Positions 1 through 9,383 of a stretch of DNA of 64,000 nt are shown here, piece after piece (within the stretch, counting starts at the first letter, position 1; every line of letters begins with the position of its first letter). Made by a program: the position numbers and the translations under genes. The notes beneath the pieces are model-generated. The model had not been told where the DNA came from, ran no database searches, and saw only the letters and a program-made list of their open reading frames with translations. Origin of the DNA: Flavisolibacter ginsengisoli DSM 18119 (GTDB lineage Bacteria > Bacteroidota > Bacteroidia > Chitinophagales > Chitinophagaceae); NCBI RefSeq assembly GCF_900129295.1, contig NZ_FQUU01000001.1, positions 1 through 64,000 of the forward strand. Direction: 5' to 3'.

Positions 1-1
1 C

Positions 2-1828
2 GCAGGACAGAGCTACACCATACAACCTGCAGACGTTACACCGCCTGTGGTATCCAGCATCAACCGCCAGACACCATCCACACAGGTCACCTCCGCCACT
101 TCAGTGGTGTACAGGGCTACCTTCTCAGAGACAGTCAGTGGCGTGGACGCTACAGACTTCACCCTTACTGTGCTTAGTGGTAATCCATCGGGAACCATCA
201 GCAATGTGGCTGCCGTTGCAGGCACCAGCAATGCAGCCTATGATGTGACAGTGAGCAGTATTAGTGGAGCAGGTGACCTGCGCCTGGATCTAAAAGCCAG
301 TGGCACCGGCATCACCGATGCTTCAGCAAATCCTATCTCAGGTGGCTTCACCTCCGGACAGAGCTATACCATACAACCAGTATCAACACAACCTGGTTTT
401 GCTTCTGTAACACTTCTTGGTTCCATACCAATAGCCGAAAAAACCGCAGATAAACCCCAGGCTAAAGCATGGAAGTATGCAAACAGGTGGTGGTGTGTTT
501 TATCGGCCACAAGCGGTACGCAAATCTTCCGTTTAGATGGTACTTCCTGGACTTCGGTATTAACTCTTACAACAAAAAGTTCAAGGCCAGATTGCTGGAT
601 AGTAGGTAATGTGGTACATATCCTGCTTTATAAAGGTGCTTCAAACAATTCATTCATATATTCGATAGAATATGATCCAGCTACAAATGCTTATAAACTT
701 TGGAGCCAAAGACAGTCAGCAGTTACATTGTCTTTTCCTGCAGGTTCTGAAACAGCAGATCTGACTGTTGATGGACAAGGTAGGATGTGGGCAGCTTCTG
801 CAGGAGTAAGCGAAGTTTATGTATGGTGGAGTGATGCTCCCTACTCTACCTGGAGCGCACCTATCATTATTGCCACAGGAGTAAAGGATGACGATATTTG
901 TGCTATAACAGCAATACCTAATAAAGGAAAGATTGGAATATTCTGGTCTAATCAAAACACTAAACGGTTTGGCTTCAAAACACATAATGATGGCGCTAGT
1001 CCTTCTAACTGGTCTGCAGATGAAGTCCCTGCTTCCCAATCAGCCATTGATAATACTACAGCAGGCATGGCCGATGATCACATGAATTTAAAAGTTGCCA
1101 GCGATGGAACCTTGTATTGTGCCGCAAAAACAAGTTATAATACAAACGGTTTTTCAAAGCTTATATTACTTATAAGACGTCCAAATGGTACCTGGGATAA
1201 CGCATATCCAGTTACTATGAACCCCGAGGGAACTCAGCCCATAGTTATTCTAAATGAAACATTAGGTAAGTTGAAAGTGGTCTATGCAACAGTAGAAAAT
1301 GGTGGCGATATAGTCTATCGCGAGAGTTCGACTTCAAACATATCTTTTGGTTCACCAAAGCTTTTATTCGGCAACAATGGCAAACTTTATGATTATGTTA
1401 CAAGCACACATCAGAATTATAATCCGGATATTGTTTTGATAGCTACTAATTTAAGCACCAATCCATTACAGGCTGTAAGTGTTTTGGCAACGGATGGAAA
1501 TAATGCCCTTTCAAGTATTTCACCTTCCAGAACACCGAAAGATCAAAACCTTGAGGTGCAACAATCAAAGGCTATACTAAAGGCATATCCAAATCCTTCT
1601 ACAGGAAATACAAGAATTGATTTTTCACTTACAGAGTCCAATGCTTACGCAATTACGTTGTATGATGCAAAAGGCACAAAACTTTTTGTACTCAGTCAGG
1701 GATGGGCGGAAGCTAAAGTGCAAAATACAATATGGCTTAATACTTCCTCGTTAGCCAACGGTTTATATTTAATAAACATTAAAACCAATAATGTTAGTCA
1801 AACGCTTAAGCTATTAGTGAAACAATGA
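2..1828 (+). CDS. T9SS-exported adhesin/propeller protein, 5' end outside window
   Basis: The frame is open to the window edge, so this is the C-terminal part of a larger secreted protein. The first codons encode GQSYTIQP, which recurs about 110 residues later, so the window begins at the end of one copy of a bacterial Ig-like repeat and then holds a full copy (to about residue 120). Residues about 130-500 are rich in W, G and D with repeated Asp-box-like strands and look like a sialidase-type beta-propeller. The last 80 residues (KAYPNPSTGNTRIDF ... GLYLINI ... LKLLVKQ) match a type IX secretion sorting domain, so the protein should be exported and anchored or released at the cell surface. 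The ligand is unknown. The Ig repeat is visibly GC-richer than the propeller. A GTG at 47 is not a real start. Confidence 0.85.
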   Translation, partial: AGQSYTIQPADVTPPVVSSINRQTPSTQVTSATSVVYRATFSETVSGVDATDFTLTVLSGNPSGTISNVAAVAGTSNAAYDVTVSSISGAGDLRLDLKASGTGITDASANPISGGFTSGQSYTIQPVSTQPGFASVTLLGSIPIAEKTADKPQAKAWKYANRWWCVLSATSGTQIFRLDGTSWTSVLTLTTKSSRPDCWIVGNVVHILLYKGASNNSFIYSIEYDPATNAYKLWSQRQSAVTLSFPAGSETADLTVDGQGRMWAASAGVSEVYVWWSDAPYSTWSAPIIIATGVKDDDICAITAIPNKGKIGIFWSNQNTKRFGFKTHNDGASPSNWSADEVPASQSAIDNTTAGMADDHMNLKVASDGTLYCAAKTSYNTNGFSKLILLIRRPNGTWDNAYPVTMNPEGTQPIVILNETLGKLKVVYATVENGGDIVYRESSTSNISFGSPKLLFGNNGKLYDYVTSTHQNYNPDIVLIATNLSTNPLQAVSVLATDGNNALSSISPSRTPKDQNLEVQQSKAILKAYPNPSTGNTRIDFSLTESNAYAITLYDAKGTKLFVLSQGWAEAKVQNTIWLNTSSLANGLYLINIKTNNVSQTLKLLVKQ

Positions 1829-1990
1829 ACTAAAATTATCTTTTGTAGAAAGTTGGAATTAGGCAATACTATACTATATCCAGCTATATAAGTGTACTTA
1901 CACATTACCCAATTACAATTAAATAATAATGAAGGTTTAAGCTTCTGATTGCAATTCTTTTTTTCAATAGTTCTCAAATGAGAAACACCA

Positions 1991-2024
1991 GCCTTCTCCA
2001 TGTAATGGAGGAGGCTTTTTTTTT
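1991..2024 (+). terminator. Rho-independent terminator after the T9SS gene
   Basis: Two 10-nt arms (1991-2000 and 2006-2015, one G-U pair) enclose a 5-nt loop and are followed by nine T residues. It lies 160 nt after the stop of the T9SS protein gene. Confidence 0.85.
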
Positions 2025-2252
2025 GAAAGTGGTGAATGAACAATTAGACCTGGCCAGGCTAAAGAATTTCTTAGCATGCTACAACTTCCCTGTTTTCATT
2101 TGAATGCGCAATCCTTTATTGTTTTGCCATAAGTGCCCTATTGGAATTCATTACTAATATTTATTAGGATTTCAATGATTTCGGCAGTAATATTTATCCA
2201 CAGTCCACTCTAAACTCTTTTAAGGAAAAACAAGACACCAACCCAAAACAGG

Positions 2253-2338
2253 GATGTCCCGAAGATATCCCGAGGATATCCCGAGGATAAGCCGACGATA
2301 AGCCGACTCTTATAGAGTCGGGATATCCTCGGCTTATC
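2253..2338. repeat. array of five tandem 11-bp units plus two inverted units
   Basis: Five adjacent 11-mers run from 2253 to 2307: GATGTCCCGAA, GATATCCCGAG (twice), GATAAGCCGAC (twice). A 9-nt linker (2308-2316, TCTTATAGA, arms complementary) follows. Then come two inverted units, GTCGGGATATC (2317-2327) and CTCGGCTTATC (2328-2338). The period is exactly 11 bp throughout and the whole can fold into a long hairpin. An array of the same design lies at 52912-52985. Confidence 0.9.
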
Positions 2339-2554
2339 TATGGCTGATGTATGACATATGGTTGGGACTTGGTAAGAGGAATTTCCGGTGTTGGGAGTTG
2401 GAAAGTTGGAGCAATGCAGGTTTGCATTAAAATTACTGGGAGAAAAGTTTATATTAAGCATTATTGGAAGCTTAACTTTAGATAGCAGGTAAACATATTT
2501 ATGCTCCGGAAATTCATTGGCAGGAACTTTAATATATTATTCTATAAAGGTTTG

Positions 2555-4546
2555 ATGGAAACACTACAAATGAGATTTATGTCATTGCTTTTATTTGCAA
2601 TGCTACTTTTCACGTGTTACCAGGGATATTCTCAAAAACTTACCAGGCTTACTTCACCGGATGGGAGTATAGAATATGTTTTCCAACTTAAGAATCATCT
2701 TCCGGAATACAGTGTTTTTTACAAGCGGATAGCGCTCATAAAGAATTCAGGCCTGGGTTGGGCATTTAAGGAAAAAGGAAGCTTAAGGTATAACCTCAAA
2801 GTTCTTACTGTTAGTATTAGTGAGGGAACAGAAAGTTATAAGTTGCCATTAGGAAAAACCAGTTCTGTCAATGCTCATTATAAACAGTTGATCATTCCCC
2901 TGGAAGAAAGAAAAGTAAACGGAAGAAAATTAAACTTAATAGTCAGGGCATTTAATGATGGGCTAGCATTTCGTTATGAAGTGCCAGTACAAAAAAACTG
3001 GCAGGCATTTACATTGACAGACGAAGACACCCAGTTTAAATTAGAAGGAGATCCCAAGGTACGGGCCTTGTTCCTTCCAAATTATACTACTTCACATGAG
3101 GGCGAATACAGCTACCTGGCCTTGAGTAAAGTAAAGGAAGACACATTAATGGATATGCCAGCATTATTTGAATTTCCGGGCAATACTTATATGGCCATTA
3201 CTGAAGCAGCCTTACTTGATTTTGCGGGTATGTACCTATGCAAGCAAAACGGCGTTCTTAGAAGCATGCTTTCTCCCCTGCCCGGCCAGCAGGATCTTAA
3301 AGTAAAAGCAAGGCTACCTCATCAAAGTCCCTGGCGGGTGTTGATGATCAGCGACAGGATCGGTTCACTGATTGAGACAAATATTTTAACCACCTTAAGC
3401 CCTCCCTGCAAATTAAAAGATGTATCATGGATCTGGCCAGGTAAAACCACATTCCCCTGGTGGAACGGTAGTATTATACCAGATACAACATTTGCTCCGG
3501 GCAACAATTTTGAAAACAACCAGTATTATATAGATTTCTGTGCCCGCAATGGATTGGAATATCACACAGTAGTGGAAAGTTGTGGTCATGAATGGTATAC
3601 CAATGACGGAGAAGGTTACCAGCCGGGAGCACATGCAGATGTTACAAAACCAGTAAGTGGGATTGATATGAAGCAGATCTGCGATTATGCCAAAAGCAAA
3701 GGTGTAGGTGTCAGGGTTTGGGTTCACTGGAAAGCCTTATATCCTCAACTCGATACTGCCTTTGTGGTGTTTGAAAAATGGGGACTTTCGGGAATGATGG
3801 TTGATTTCATGGACAGGGATGACCAGGAAATGGTGAACATACAAGAAGAGATTTTACAAAAAGCAGCTGCCCACAAACTTCATATTCAATACCATGGAGC
3901 CTATAAACCTACCGGCTTATCGCGTACCTACCCAAACGAAATTACACGGGAAGGCACATTGAATTATGAAGTGAATAAATGGGAAAAGCGTATCACGCCT
4001 GATCATGATCTGAATATTATTTTTACCCGGATGCTTGCCGGGCCTACAGATTATCACCTGGGCGGATTCAGGGCTGTTCCTGATTCCCTGTTCAAAGTTC
4101 AATACACGAGGCCTTTACAATTAGGCACACGATGCCATATGCTTGCTATGTATGTTGTTTTGGAAAATTACTTAGGCATGGTCTGCGATTATCCGGCTGC
4201 CTATGAAGGACAACCCGGATTTGAATTTCTTAAAATGGTGCCTACCGTATGGGATGAAACAAAAGTACTGGAGGCTAAGGTTGGTGAATATATTGTCATT
4301 GCCAGGAGAAAGGGAAACGACTGGTTTATTGGTGCCCTCACAGGTCATAAAGGCCGGGTTATAAAATTCGATTGTAATTTTCTTGGAAAAGGAACCTGGG
4401 AAACCACTACCTTTTCAGACACCGAAGATGCCGGCATTAATCCCAACAAGGTTGATAAACAAATCAAAATGATTGCACCTAATGCACACATTGAATTCAA
4501 ACTGGCTTCGGGTGGCGGAGCTGTCATGCACATTGTAAAGAAATAA
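2555..4546 (+). CDS. GH97 family alpha-galactosidase/alpha-glucosidase
   Basis: A secreted or periplasmic glycoside hydrolase of about 663 residues. The start at 2555 follows AAAGG by 4 nt; an ATG at 2570 would give a tighter signal peptide ending GYSQ, and an in-frame ATG at 2501 seems too early. The N-terminal beta-sandwich is followed by a TIM barrel (about 290-560) with the GH97 blocks WGLSGMMVDFMDRDDQ, HGAYKPTGLSRTYPN and TREG, then a C-terminal beta domain. The Asp in VDF (about D417) sits where retaining GH97 alpha-galactosidases carry their nucleophile, and E466 or E472 could be the acid/base. An alpha-galactosidase is therefore more likely than an inverting SusB-type alpha-glucosidase, but substrate choice is inference. 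It forms a two-gene unit with the kinase 22 nt downstream. Confidence 0.9.
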   Translation: METLQMRFMSLLLFAMLLFTCYQGYSQKLTRLTSPDGSIEYVFQLKNHLPEYSVFYKRIALIKNSGLGWAFKEKGSLRYNLKVLTVSISEGTESYKLPLGKTSSVNAHYKQLIIPLEERKVNGRKLNLIVRAFNDGLAFRYEVPVQKNWQAFTLTDEDTQFKLEGDPKVRALFLPNYTTSHEGEYSYLALSKVKEDTLMDMPALFEFPGNTYMAITEAALLDFAGMYLCKQNGVLRSMLSPLPGQQDLKVKARLPHQSPWRVLMISDRIGSLIETNILTTLSPPCKLKDVSWIWPGKTTFPWWNGSIIPDTTFAPGNNFENNQYYIDFCARNGLEYHTVVESCGHEWYTNDGEGYQPGAHADVTKPVSGIDMKQICDYAKSKGVGVRVWVHWKALYPQLDTAFVVFEKWGLSGMMVDFMDRDDQEMVNIQEEILQKAAAHKLHIQYHGAYKPTGLSRTYPNEITREGTLNYEVNKWEKRITPDHDLNIIFTRMLAGPTDYHLGGFRAVPDSLFKVQYTRPLQLGTRCHMLAMYVVLENYLGMVCDYPAAYEGQPGFEFLKMVPTVWDETKVLEAKVGEYIVIARRKGNDWFIGALTGHKGRVIKFDCNFLGKGTWETTTFSDTEDAGINPNKVDKQIKMIAPNAHIEFKLASGGGAVMHIVKK

Positions 4547-4568
4547 TTTATTCAAATATTATATTATC

Positions 4569-5273
4569 ATGGAGAATGTACCTGCTCATAAAATATTAAC
4601 TATAGATATTGGCGGCTCACATGTAAAAGCTGTGATATTAGATGCCCAGGGTGCACTTATAAGTGACTACAAAAGAGTGCCTACTCCTGTTCCTGCAACC
4701 CCTGAAGCAATACTCACTGCAATAAAACGTATAGTTACCGAATTTAGTTTTGATAAAGTATCTGTGGGTTTCCCGGGATATGTAAAAAACGGGATTGTTG
4801 AAACTGCACCTAATTTAGGAACTGAATCATGGATTCATTATAACCTGGCCGAGGCTATTTCACAAATCTTACAAAAGCCTGTAAAACTGGTGAATGATGC
4901 TGACCTGCAAGGATTGGGTCTTGCCAAAGGCAAAGGGCTGGAATTAGTGATCACATTAGGGACAGGTTTTGGAACAGCGCTGATCAATAACGGCATTCTT
5001 ATGCCGCATTTAGAACTGGCACATCACCCTGTAACAAAAAAGAAAACCTATGATGAATACATAGGGCAAAAGGCGCTGGATAAAATAGGTAAAAAACGAT
5101 GGAACAAAAGAATGGAAAAAGTTATAAGGATATTAAAAGTTGTCTTTCACTATGATTCTTTATTTATAAGTGGAGGCAACGCTGATAAATTAGATTTCAA
5201 ACTTGATTCAAACATTACTATCGATTCCAACAGGGATGGCATAAAAGGCGGAGCTAAACTTTGGACATCGTAA
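4569..5273 (+). CDS. ppgK: polyphosphate glucokinase (ROK family)
   Basis: A cytoplasmic sugar kinase of 234 residues that phosphorylates glucose using polyphosphate and/or ATP. The N-terminal phosphate-binding segment is LTIDIGGSHVKAV. The central ROK core has VNDADLQGLG and LGTGFGTALINNG, followed by the HLELAHHP and YDEYIG motifs typical of bacterial polyphosphate glucokinases rather than ROK repressors. There is no helix-turn-helix, and the length fits the family. It follows the GH97 gene by 22 nt and so probably phosphorylates the hexose released by that enzyme. Its stop lies only 15 bp from the end of the convergent GH63-like gene. Confidence 0.85.
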   Translation: MENVPAHKILTIDIGGSHVKAVILDAQGALISDYKRVPTPVPATPEAILTAIKRIVTEFSFDKVSVGFPGYVKNGIVETAPNLGTESWIHYNLAEAISQILQKPVKLVNDADLQGLGLAKGKGLELVITLGTGFGTALINNGILMPHLELAHHPVTKKKTYDEYIGQKALDKIGKKRWNKRMEKVIRILKVVFHYDSLFISGGNADKLDFKLDSNITIDSNRDGIKGGAKLWTS

Positions 5274-5288
5274 AGCTTACAATTGATT

Positions 5289-7910
5289 TTAGATACTGTC
5301 CCGGATAAGGCATGTCAACAAAGCTGTCCACCCGGTCTGGTGGCTGGCACCCAACCCTCTTGAAGTGTCACCATGAAAATATTCATGAAATAACACAAGC
5401 TCTTTGTTTTCTGCTCTATTATAGAAATTGTTATACATTCCATATAAAGGCCTCATACCCTCATCATTTTGCAAAAAAATACTTATTAATCTATCAGTAA
5501 GGAAGTTGGCTACCTCTTTTAAATTCATTTGGTTGCCAGAGCCCCTTGGACAATCAATAAGAAGACTTTCACCGTAAAAAGCATAATACTTATGAATAGC
5601 TTTAATTATTAAATAATTGATTGGCATCCATACTGGTCCACGCCAATTAGAATTACCCCCAAAAAGGCCGGAAGTTGAGTCACCCGGATCATATTGCACA
5701 TGAAATTGTGCCCCTTCTATATTGGCATTGTAAGGATGATCACCGTAGTACCTGGACAAGGCTCTTATTCCCCCCGGAGAAAGAAATTCTGATTCATCAA
5801 GTAATCGTTCCAATAGTTTTACCAGCTTATCCTTGTGAACAAGAGATAAAAGGATCAGATCCTGGTGAGCATTTTCTTCGTTAGGCAAATACATATTGTT
5901 ATGCATCCTGTATTCCTTCAACCAGCCCATTCTTTTTTTCAGATCATTCAACTGTTGCAGTTTTTCCTTGCTTAAAACTGATACTGCCAACAAAGGTGTG
6001 ATACCCACTATGGAACGAACTTTAAGAGGCATGGTAGTTGATCCATTTATCAAAAGCATATCGTAAAAGAACTGGTCTTCCTGGTTCCAGAGGCCTAATC
6101 CATTCAAAGCTTCTGCAATCAACACGAAATGTTCATAAAACTTGGTGCAGCTATCCTCGAATGACGGATCGTGAACAGCTATTTCAAGTGCCATATCCAT
6201 CATGTTCAATGCATACATGCCCATCCAGCTGGTACCATCCGCCTGTTCCAAAATAACACCAGCAGGTGTATTACTCCGGTTAAAAACTCCAATATTATCA
6301 AGTCCTAAAAACCCACCTTCAAAAATATTGTTGCCATTGATATCTGCCCTGTTTGTCCACCAGGTAAAATTCAAAATGAGCTTTTGGAATATCTTTTTCA
6401 AAAAAGAAATATCCCCGGTTCCCTTGTTCTCCTTTTCAATGCGATAGACCTCCATGGCACAAAAAGCATGGACCGGTGGGTTGACATCACTAAAATTCCA
6501 TTCATAGGCAGGTAATTGTCCCTGGGGATTCATATACCATTCCCGCATAATCAAGATCATTTGATGCTTGGCATAAACGGGATCAATCATGGCCATTGGG
6601 ATACAATGAAATGCCGTATCCCATGCTGCATACCAGGGATACTCCCATTTATCAGGCATCACAATAATATCCTGGTTTTTTAAATATTTCCAGTTATGGT
6701 TTCGCCCATTTAACCTTTCATCACTTACAGGGGTAATCCCATCAGAATTGTTTATCCAACGCTCCAAATCATAATGATAATATTGCTTGTTCCACAGCAG
6801 CCCTGCGTATGCCTGCCGCTGAATATTTTTCAACTCAGGTTTAAGGTTTTCAGTAATTACAGAAGCATAAAATTCATCGGCTTCCCTTCTTCTCAGGTTA
6901 AACAGGTCTTTAAAATTTTCTTCAAAGGGGGTTTGAACAAATTGGTCTGAAAGGCGCAAGTATATGTCTTTTGATGTACCGGGTTCAATAGTCAATTGAT
7001 AGAGCGGTGAAAATTTAGTTCCTTCATTTTGGGAGGCAACCAACTTCAGGTCATTGTTAATAACTGCCTCGTGAAAGGCATCCTTTACACGGCTGTATGC
7101 ATTTGGCGTTCCAAATAACTTTTCTGAGTTGGTTTCATTTTCTGTAAATAAAAGTGCTGATGCTTCTTCAAAATAAAAAAAGTAGGACCCAAGCCGTTCA
7201 TGTTCTGCTTTAACGGTTTGGTTGTCTACAAGGCTTAATAAGGGTCTTTCTTTTAATCCACCATACTGCCAGCGGTTATAAAACCATAAAGTGGGCAACA
7301 AAGAAATAGGGGCGGATTCATTTCCCCTATTACTGATCCTGATCTTTATAAATATGTCAGTGTCGGTCTTTTTTGCATATTCTACTTCAACATCAAAATA
7401 TTTATTATCGTCAAATATGCCAGTATCCAGTATTTCGTATTCAGGTTCCTGCCTGGATCTTTGTTTATTTTTTTCAATTAATTCTAAATAAGGAAAAGCG
7501 GGCTGGGGGTATTTATAGAGATACCGCATATAATAGTGAGACGGTACATTGTCGAGGTAATAATAAAGCTCCTTTACATCTTCGCCATGATTACCTTCCG
7601 GGTTGGTAAGGCCAAACAAACGCTCCTTTAAAATGGGATCTTTATGATTCCAGACTGCTATGGCAAAACAAAGGTTTTGATAAAAATCACTGATACCGGC
7701 CAATCCATCCTCTCCCCAACGATAGGACCTGCTACGGGAGTGGTCATGAGGAAAGTAATTCCAGGCATCCCCGTTCTGGCTATAATCTTCTCTTATTGTC
7801 CCCCATTGACGTTCACTGAGATAAGGCCCCCACTTTGCAAGAGGGACATCTTTAACAGCATTTTGCTGTAAGCGCCGGGCTTCTGCATTAGGTGTATCGT
7901 CCATTTCCAT
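5289..7910 (-). CDS. GH63-like (MGH1-type) glucosidase
   Basis: An 873-residue protein of the large bacterial GH63-like glucosidase group with an (alpha/alpha)6 catalytic barrel. Visible landmarks are the N-terminal ERQWGTIREDYS and HDHSRSRSYRWGEDG, the WYAAWDTAFHCIPMAM block carrying the likely general acid Asp, YEWNFSDVNPP, and NSNWRGPVWMPINYL near the C-terminus, which is diagnostic for GH63/GH37-type enzymes. There is no signal peptide, so it probably acts in the cytoplasm on imported oligosaccharides or on compounds such as glucosylglycerate. Substrate is not predictable. It is convergent with ppgK and transcribed alone or after the GH5 gene, 132 bp upstream. Confidence 0.8.
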   Translation of the reverse strand: MEMDDTPNAEARRLQQNAVKDVPLAKWGPYLSERQWGTIREDYSQNGDAWNYFPHDHSRSRSYRWGEDGLAGISDFYQNLCFAIAVWNHKDPILKERLFGLTNPEGNHGEDVKELYYYLDNVPSHYYMRYLYKYPQPAFPYLELIEKNKQRSRQEPEYEILDTGIFDDNKYFDVEVEYAKKTDTDIFIKIRISNRGNESAPISLLPTLWFYNRWQYGGLKERPLLSLVDNQTVKAEHERLGSYFFYFEEASALLFTENETNSEKLFGTPNAYSRVKDAFHEAVINNDLKLVASQNEGTKFSPLYQLTIEPGTSKDIYLRLSDQFVQTPFEENFKDLFNLRRREADEFYASVITENLKPELKNIQRQAYAGLLWNKQYYHYDLERWINNSDGITPVSDERLNGRNHNWKYLKNQDIIVMPDKWEYPWYAAWDTAFHCIPMAMIDPVYAKHQMILIMREWYMNPQGQLPAYEWNFSDVNPPVHAFCAMEVYRIEKENKGTGDISFLKKIFQKLILNFTWWTNRADINGNNIFEGGFLGLDNIGVFNRSNTPAGVILEQADGTSWMGMYALNMMDMALEIAVHDPSFEDSCTKFYEHFVLIAEALNGLGLWNQEDQFFYDMLLINGSTTMPLKVRSIVGITPLLAVSVLSKEKLQQLNDLKKRMGWLKEYRMHNNMYLPNEENAHQDLILLSLVHKDKLVKLLERLLDESEFLSPGGIRALSRYYGDHPYNANIEGAQFHVQYDPGDSTSGLFGGNSNWRGPVWMPINYLIIKAIHKYYAFYGESLLIDCPRGSGNQMNLKEVANFLTDRLISIFLQNDEGMRPLYGMYNNFYNRAENKELVLFHEYFHGDTSRGLGASHQTGWTALLTCLIRDSI

Positions 7911-8042
7911 GAACTATAAAAATACTTATAAGGAATTGCCTTTATGATTAAATGTCAGGTAATAGCACTTGATTAAACTATCAAAGGCAAAGAAGGATCA
8001 ATTCCCAGAACTTTTTATATAGATTAGACGAAGTGTAAATCT

Positions 8043-8996
8043 CTATTTGTATTGTTTCAACAAAGCCCTGGCTTTTTTCCCTGATTCTTTAAGGTCCTTT
8101 TTGCTCCAGTTTCCATTGGATTTAGCACTGGGATAGAGTACAGAGCAGGTTTCATCCTTATCAGACACTGACCAGGTGATCCAACTAATCTTATTTTGTT
8201 CTGCCCAGTCTATCCATTTGAGCCATTCGGTTTCATTCAATGTACCATTACCAGTTGCCTCCATTCCTGCAGATTCTGATATAAATATGGGTATTCCTTT
8301 ATTGAGAGCATAGTTACAACGATCCCTGAGATCCTGTTTGTGAGTGGTCGCATAAAAATGAACTGTATACATGAGATTGTCAAAGCCAGCCAAAGGAGCA
8401 TCAGCCACAAGGTGAATATCCTGGTCCCAATGTGGATTGCCTACCAAAATAATATTATCCGGATCGTGTTTCCTGATCACCTGGATCACTTCCGTTGCAT
8501 AGTTTTTTACATCTTGCCAGCTTTCCTGGTCAGGCTCATTAAAAATTTCATAGATGATGTTAGGGTATTTCCCATACTCACACGCCATTTGCGCAAAGAA
8601 GGTTTTTGCTTCCGCCAGGTTGATATTATGACTATGCCAGTCGATGATCACGTAGATACCCGATTTGATGGCTCCATCCACAACCGCCTTAATTTTCTTT
8701 GCAGCACCCTCAGGGTCTTCCTTATAACCTCCTTTTGGTTCCACTCCCATGGCTGCCCGGACAACGGAACAATTCCAATCGCTGGCAAGCCAGGCAACCG
8801 CACCGGGATTGTAAAAACGTGGCCAGAAGTTATGCCATCCAAAACTCATTCCACGCAATACCAGCGGCGAGCCTTTTTCATCGCATAATTGAGAGCCTTT
8901 TACCTGGAGTTGGCCATGAACTTTTACTGGTTGTGCATATACAAACCGCAATACGAAAACAAAAAAGGTTAACAGGAAGAGGTATTTAAATTTCAT
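8043..8996 (-). CDS. secreted GH5 family endoglucanase-type hydrolase
   Basis: 317 residues with a signal peptide (MKFKYLFLLTFFVF...VYAQ). The catalytic module fills the rest and resembles GH5 subfamily 2 cellulases. The N-terminal block is LVLRGMSFGWHNF, the acid/base is E154 in EIFNEPDQ, and the probable nucleophile is E241 in PIFISESAG. W120-H121 in IIDWHSHN and the H-F-Y around 213-215 are further active-site residues. It should cut beta-1,4-linked glucan or mannan outside the cytoplasm. No carbohydrate-binding module or T9SS tail is present. The neighbouring GH63-like gene may share its transcript. Confidence 0.88.
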   Translation of the reverse strand: MKFKYLFLLTFFVFVLRFVYAQPVKVHGQLQVKGSQLCDEKGSPLVLRGMSFGWHNFWPRFYNPGAVAWLASDWNCSVVRAAMGVEPKGGYKEDPEGAAKKIKAVVDGAIKSGIYVIIDWHSHNINLAEAKTFFAQMACEYGKYPNIIYEIFNEPDQESWQDVKNYATEVIQVIRKHDPDNIILVGNPHWDQDIHLVADAPLAGFDNLMYTVHFYATTHKQDLRDRCNYALNKGIPIFISESAGMEATGNGTLNETEWLKWIDWAEQNKISWITWSVSDKDETCSVLYPSAKSNGNWSKKDLKESGKKARALLKQYK

Positions 8997-9175
8997 GATT
9001 TTTTATTAAAAACCAACAGGAATATAAATGAGAAATCTTAATGAATCATGTATCGTTAAAATAATTGAAATCATTGTTGGAATAGTACCGGAAAATACAC
9101 GTAAAATAACATGAATACGTCCGATAGCATTTTAATTCAATTTTTAATATTATTGCAGTATTCAACCAAACCCAA

Positions 9176-9310
9176 ATGAAAATATTGTTTACCCTTACTG
9201 CTTTTTTTATAACCCTTGTGAGCTGCCTGTCACAGAAAACTGCCGATTTTATAAAAGGTAGCCTGGTAAATGTTAGTTTTTTACTATCAAAAATAATGAG
9301 GCTATCATAA
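9176..9310 (+). CDS. possible 44-residue lipoprotein
   Basis: A short frame encodes MKILFTLTAFFITLVSCLSQ and 24 further residues. Lys2, a hydrophobic stretch and the lipobox LVSC at residue 17 look like a lipoprotein signal. The remainder is too short for a domain, so it may be a real micro-lipoprotein or the 5' remnant of a decayed gene. It ends 73 nt before the start of the next gene on the same strand. I do not recognise it. Confidence 0.35.
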   Translation: MKILFTLTAFFITLVSCLSQKTADFIKGSLVNVSFLLSKIMRLS

Positions 9311-9383
9311 TAGCTTGTATGTAAACTTCCACAGGATACAATACATTACAACCACTGCTTTTATTAACCAAAACATAAAGAAA

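Larger units (their letters stand above)
1829..2554. other. intergenic stretch with terminator and 11-bp repeat array
   Basis: No credible gene was found in this 726-bp gap. It holds the terminator at 1991-2024 and the 11-mer array at 2253-2338. The rest is AT-rich, and no clear promoter for the GH97 gene was recognised. Confidence 0.6.

Noticed and set aside
2253-2338. CRISPR array
   Set aside because: Units are contiguous 11-mers without unique spacers, inverted copies follow, and there are no cas genes. The same applies to 52912-52985.
8340-8888. 182-codon plus-strand frame
   Set aside because: It is antisense to the GH5 catalytic domain; no domain is recognisable in its translation.
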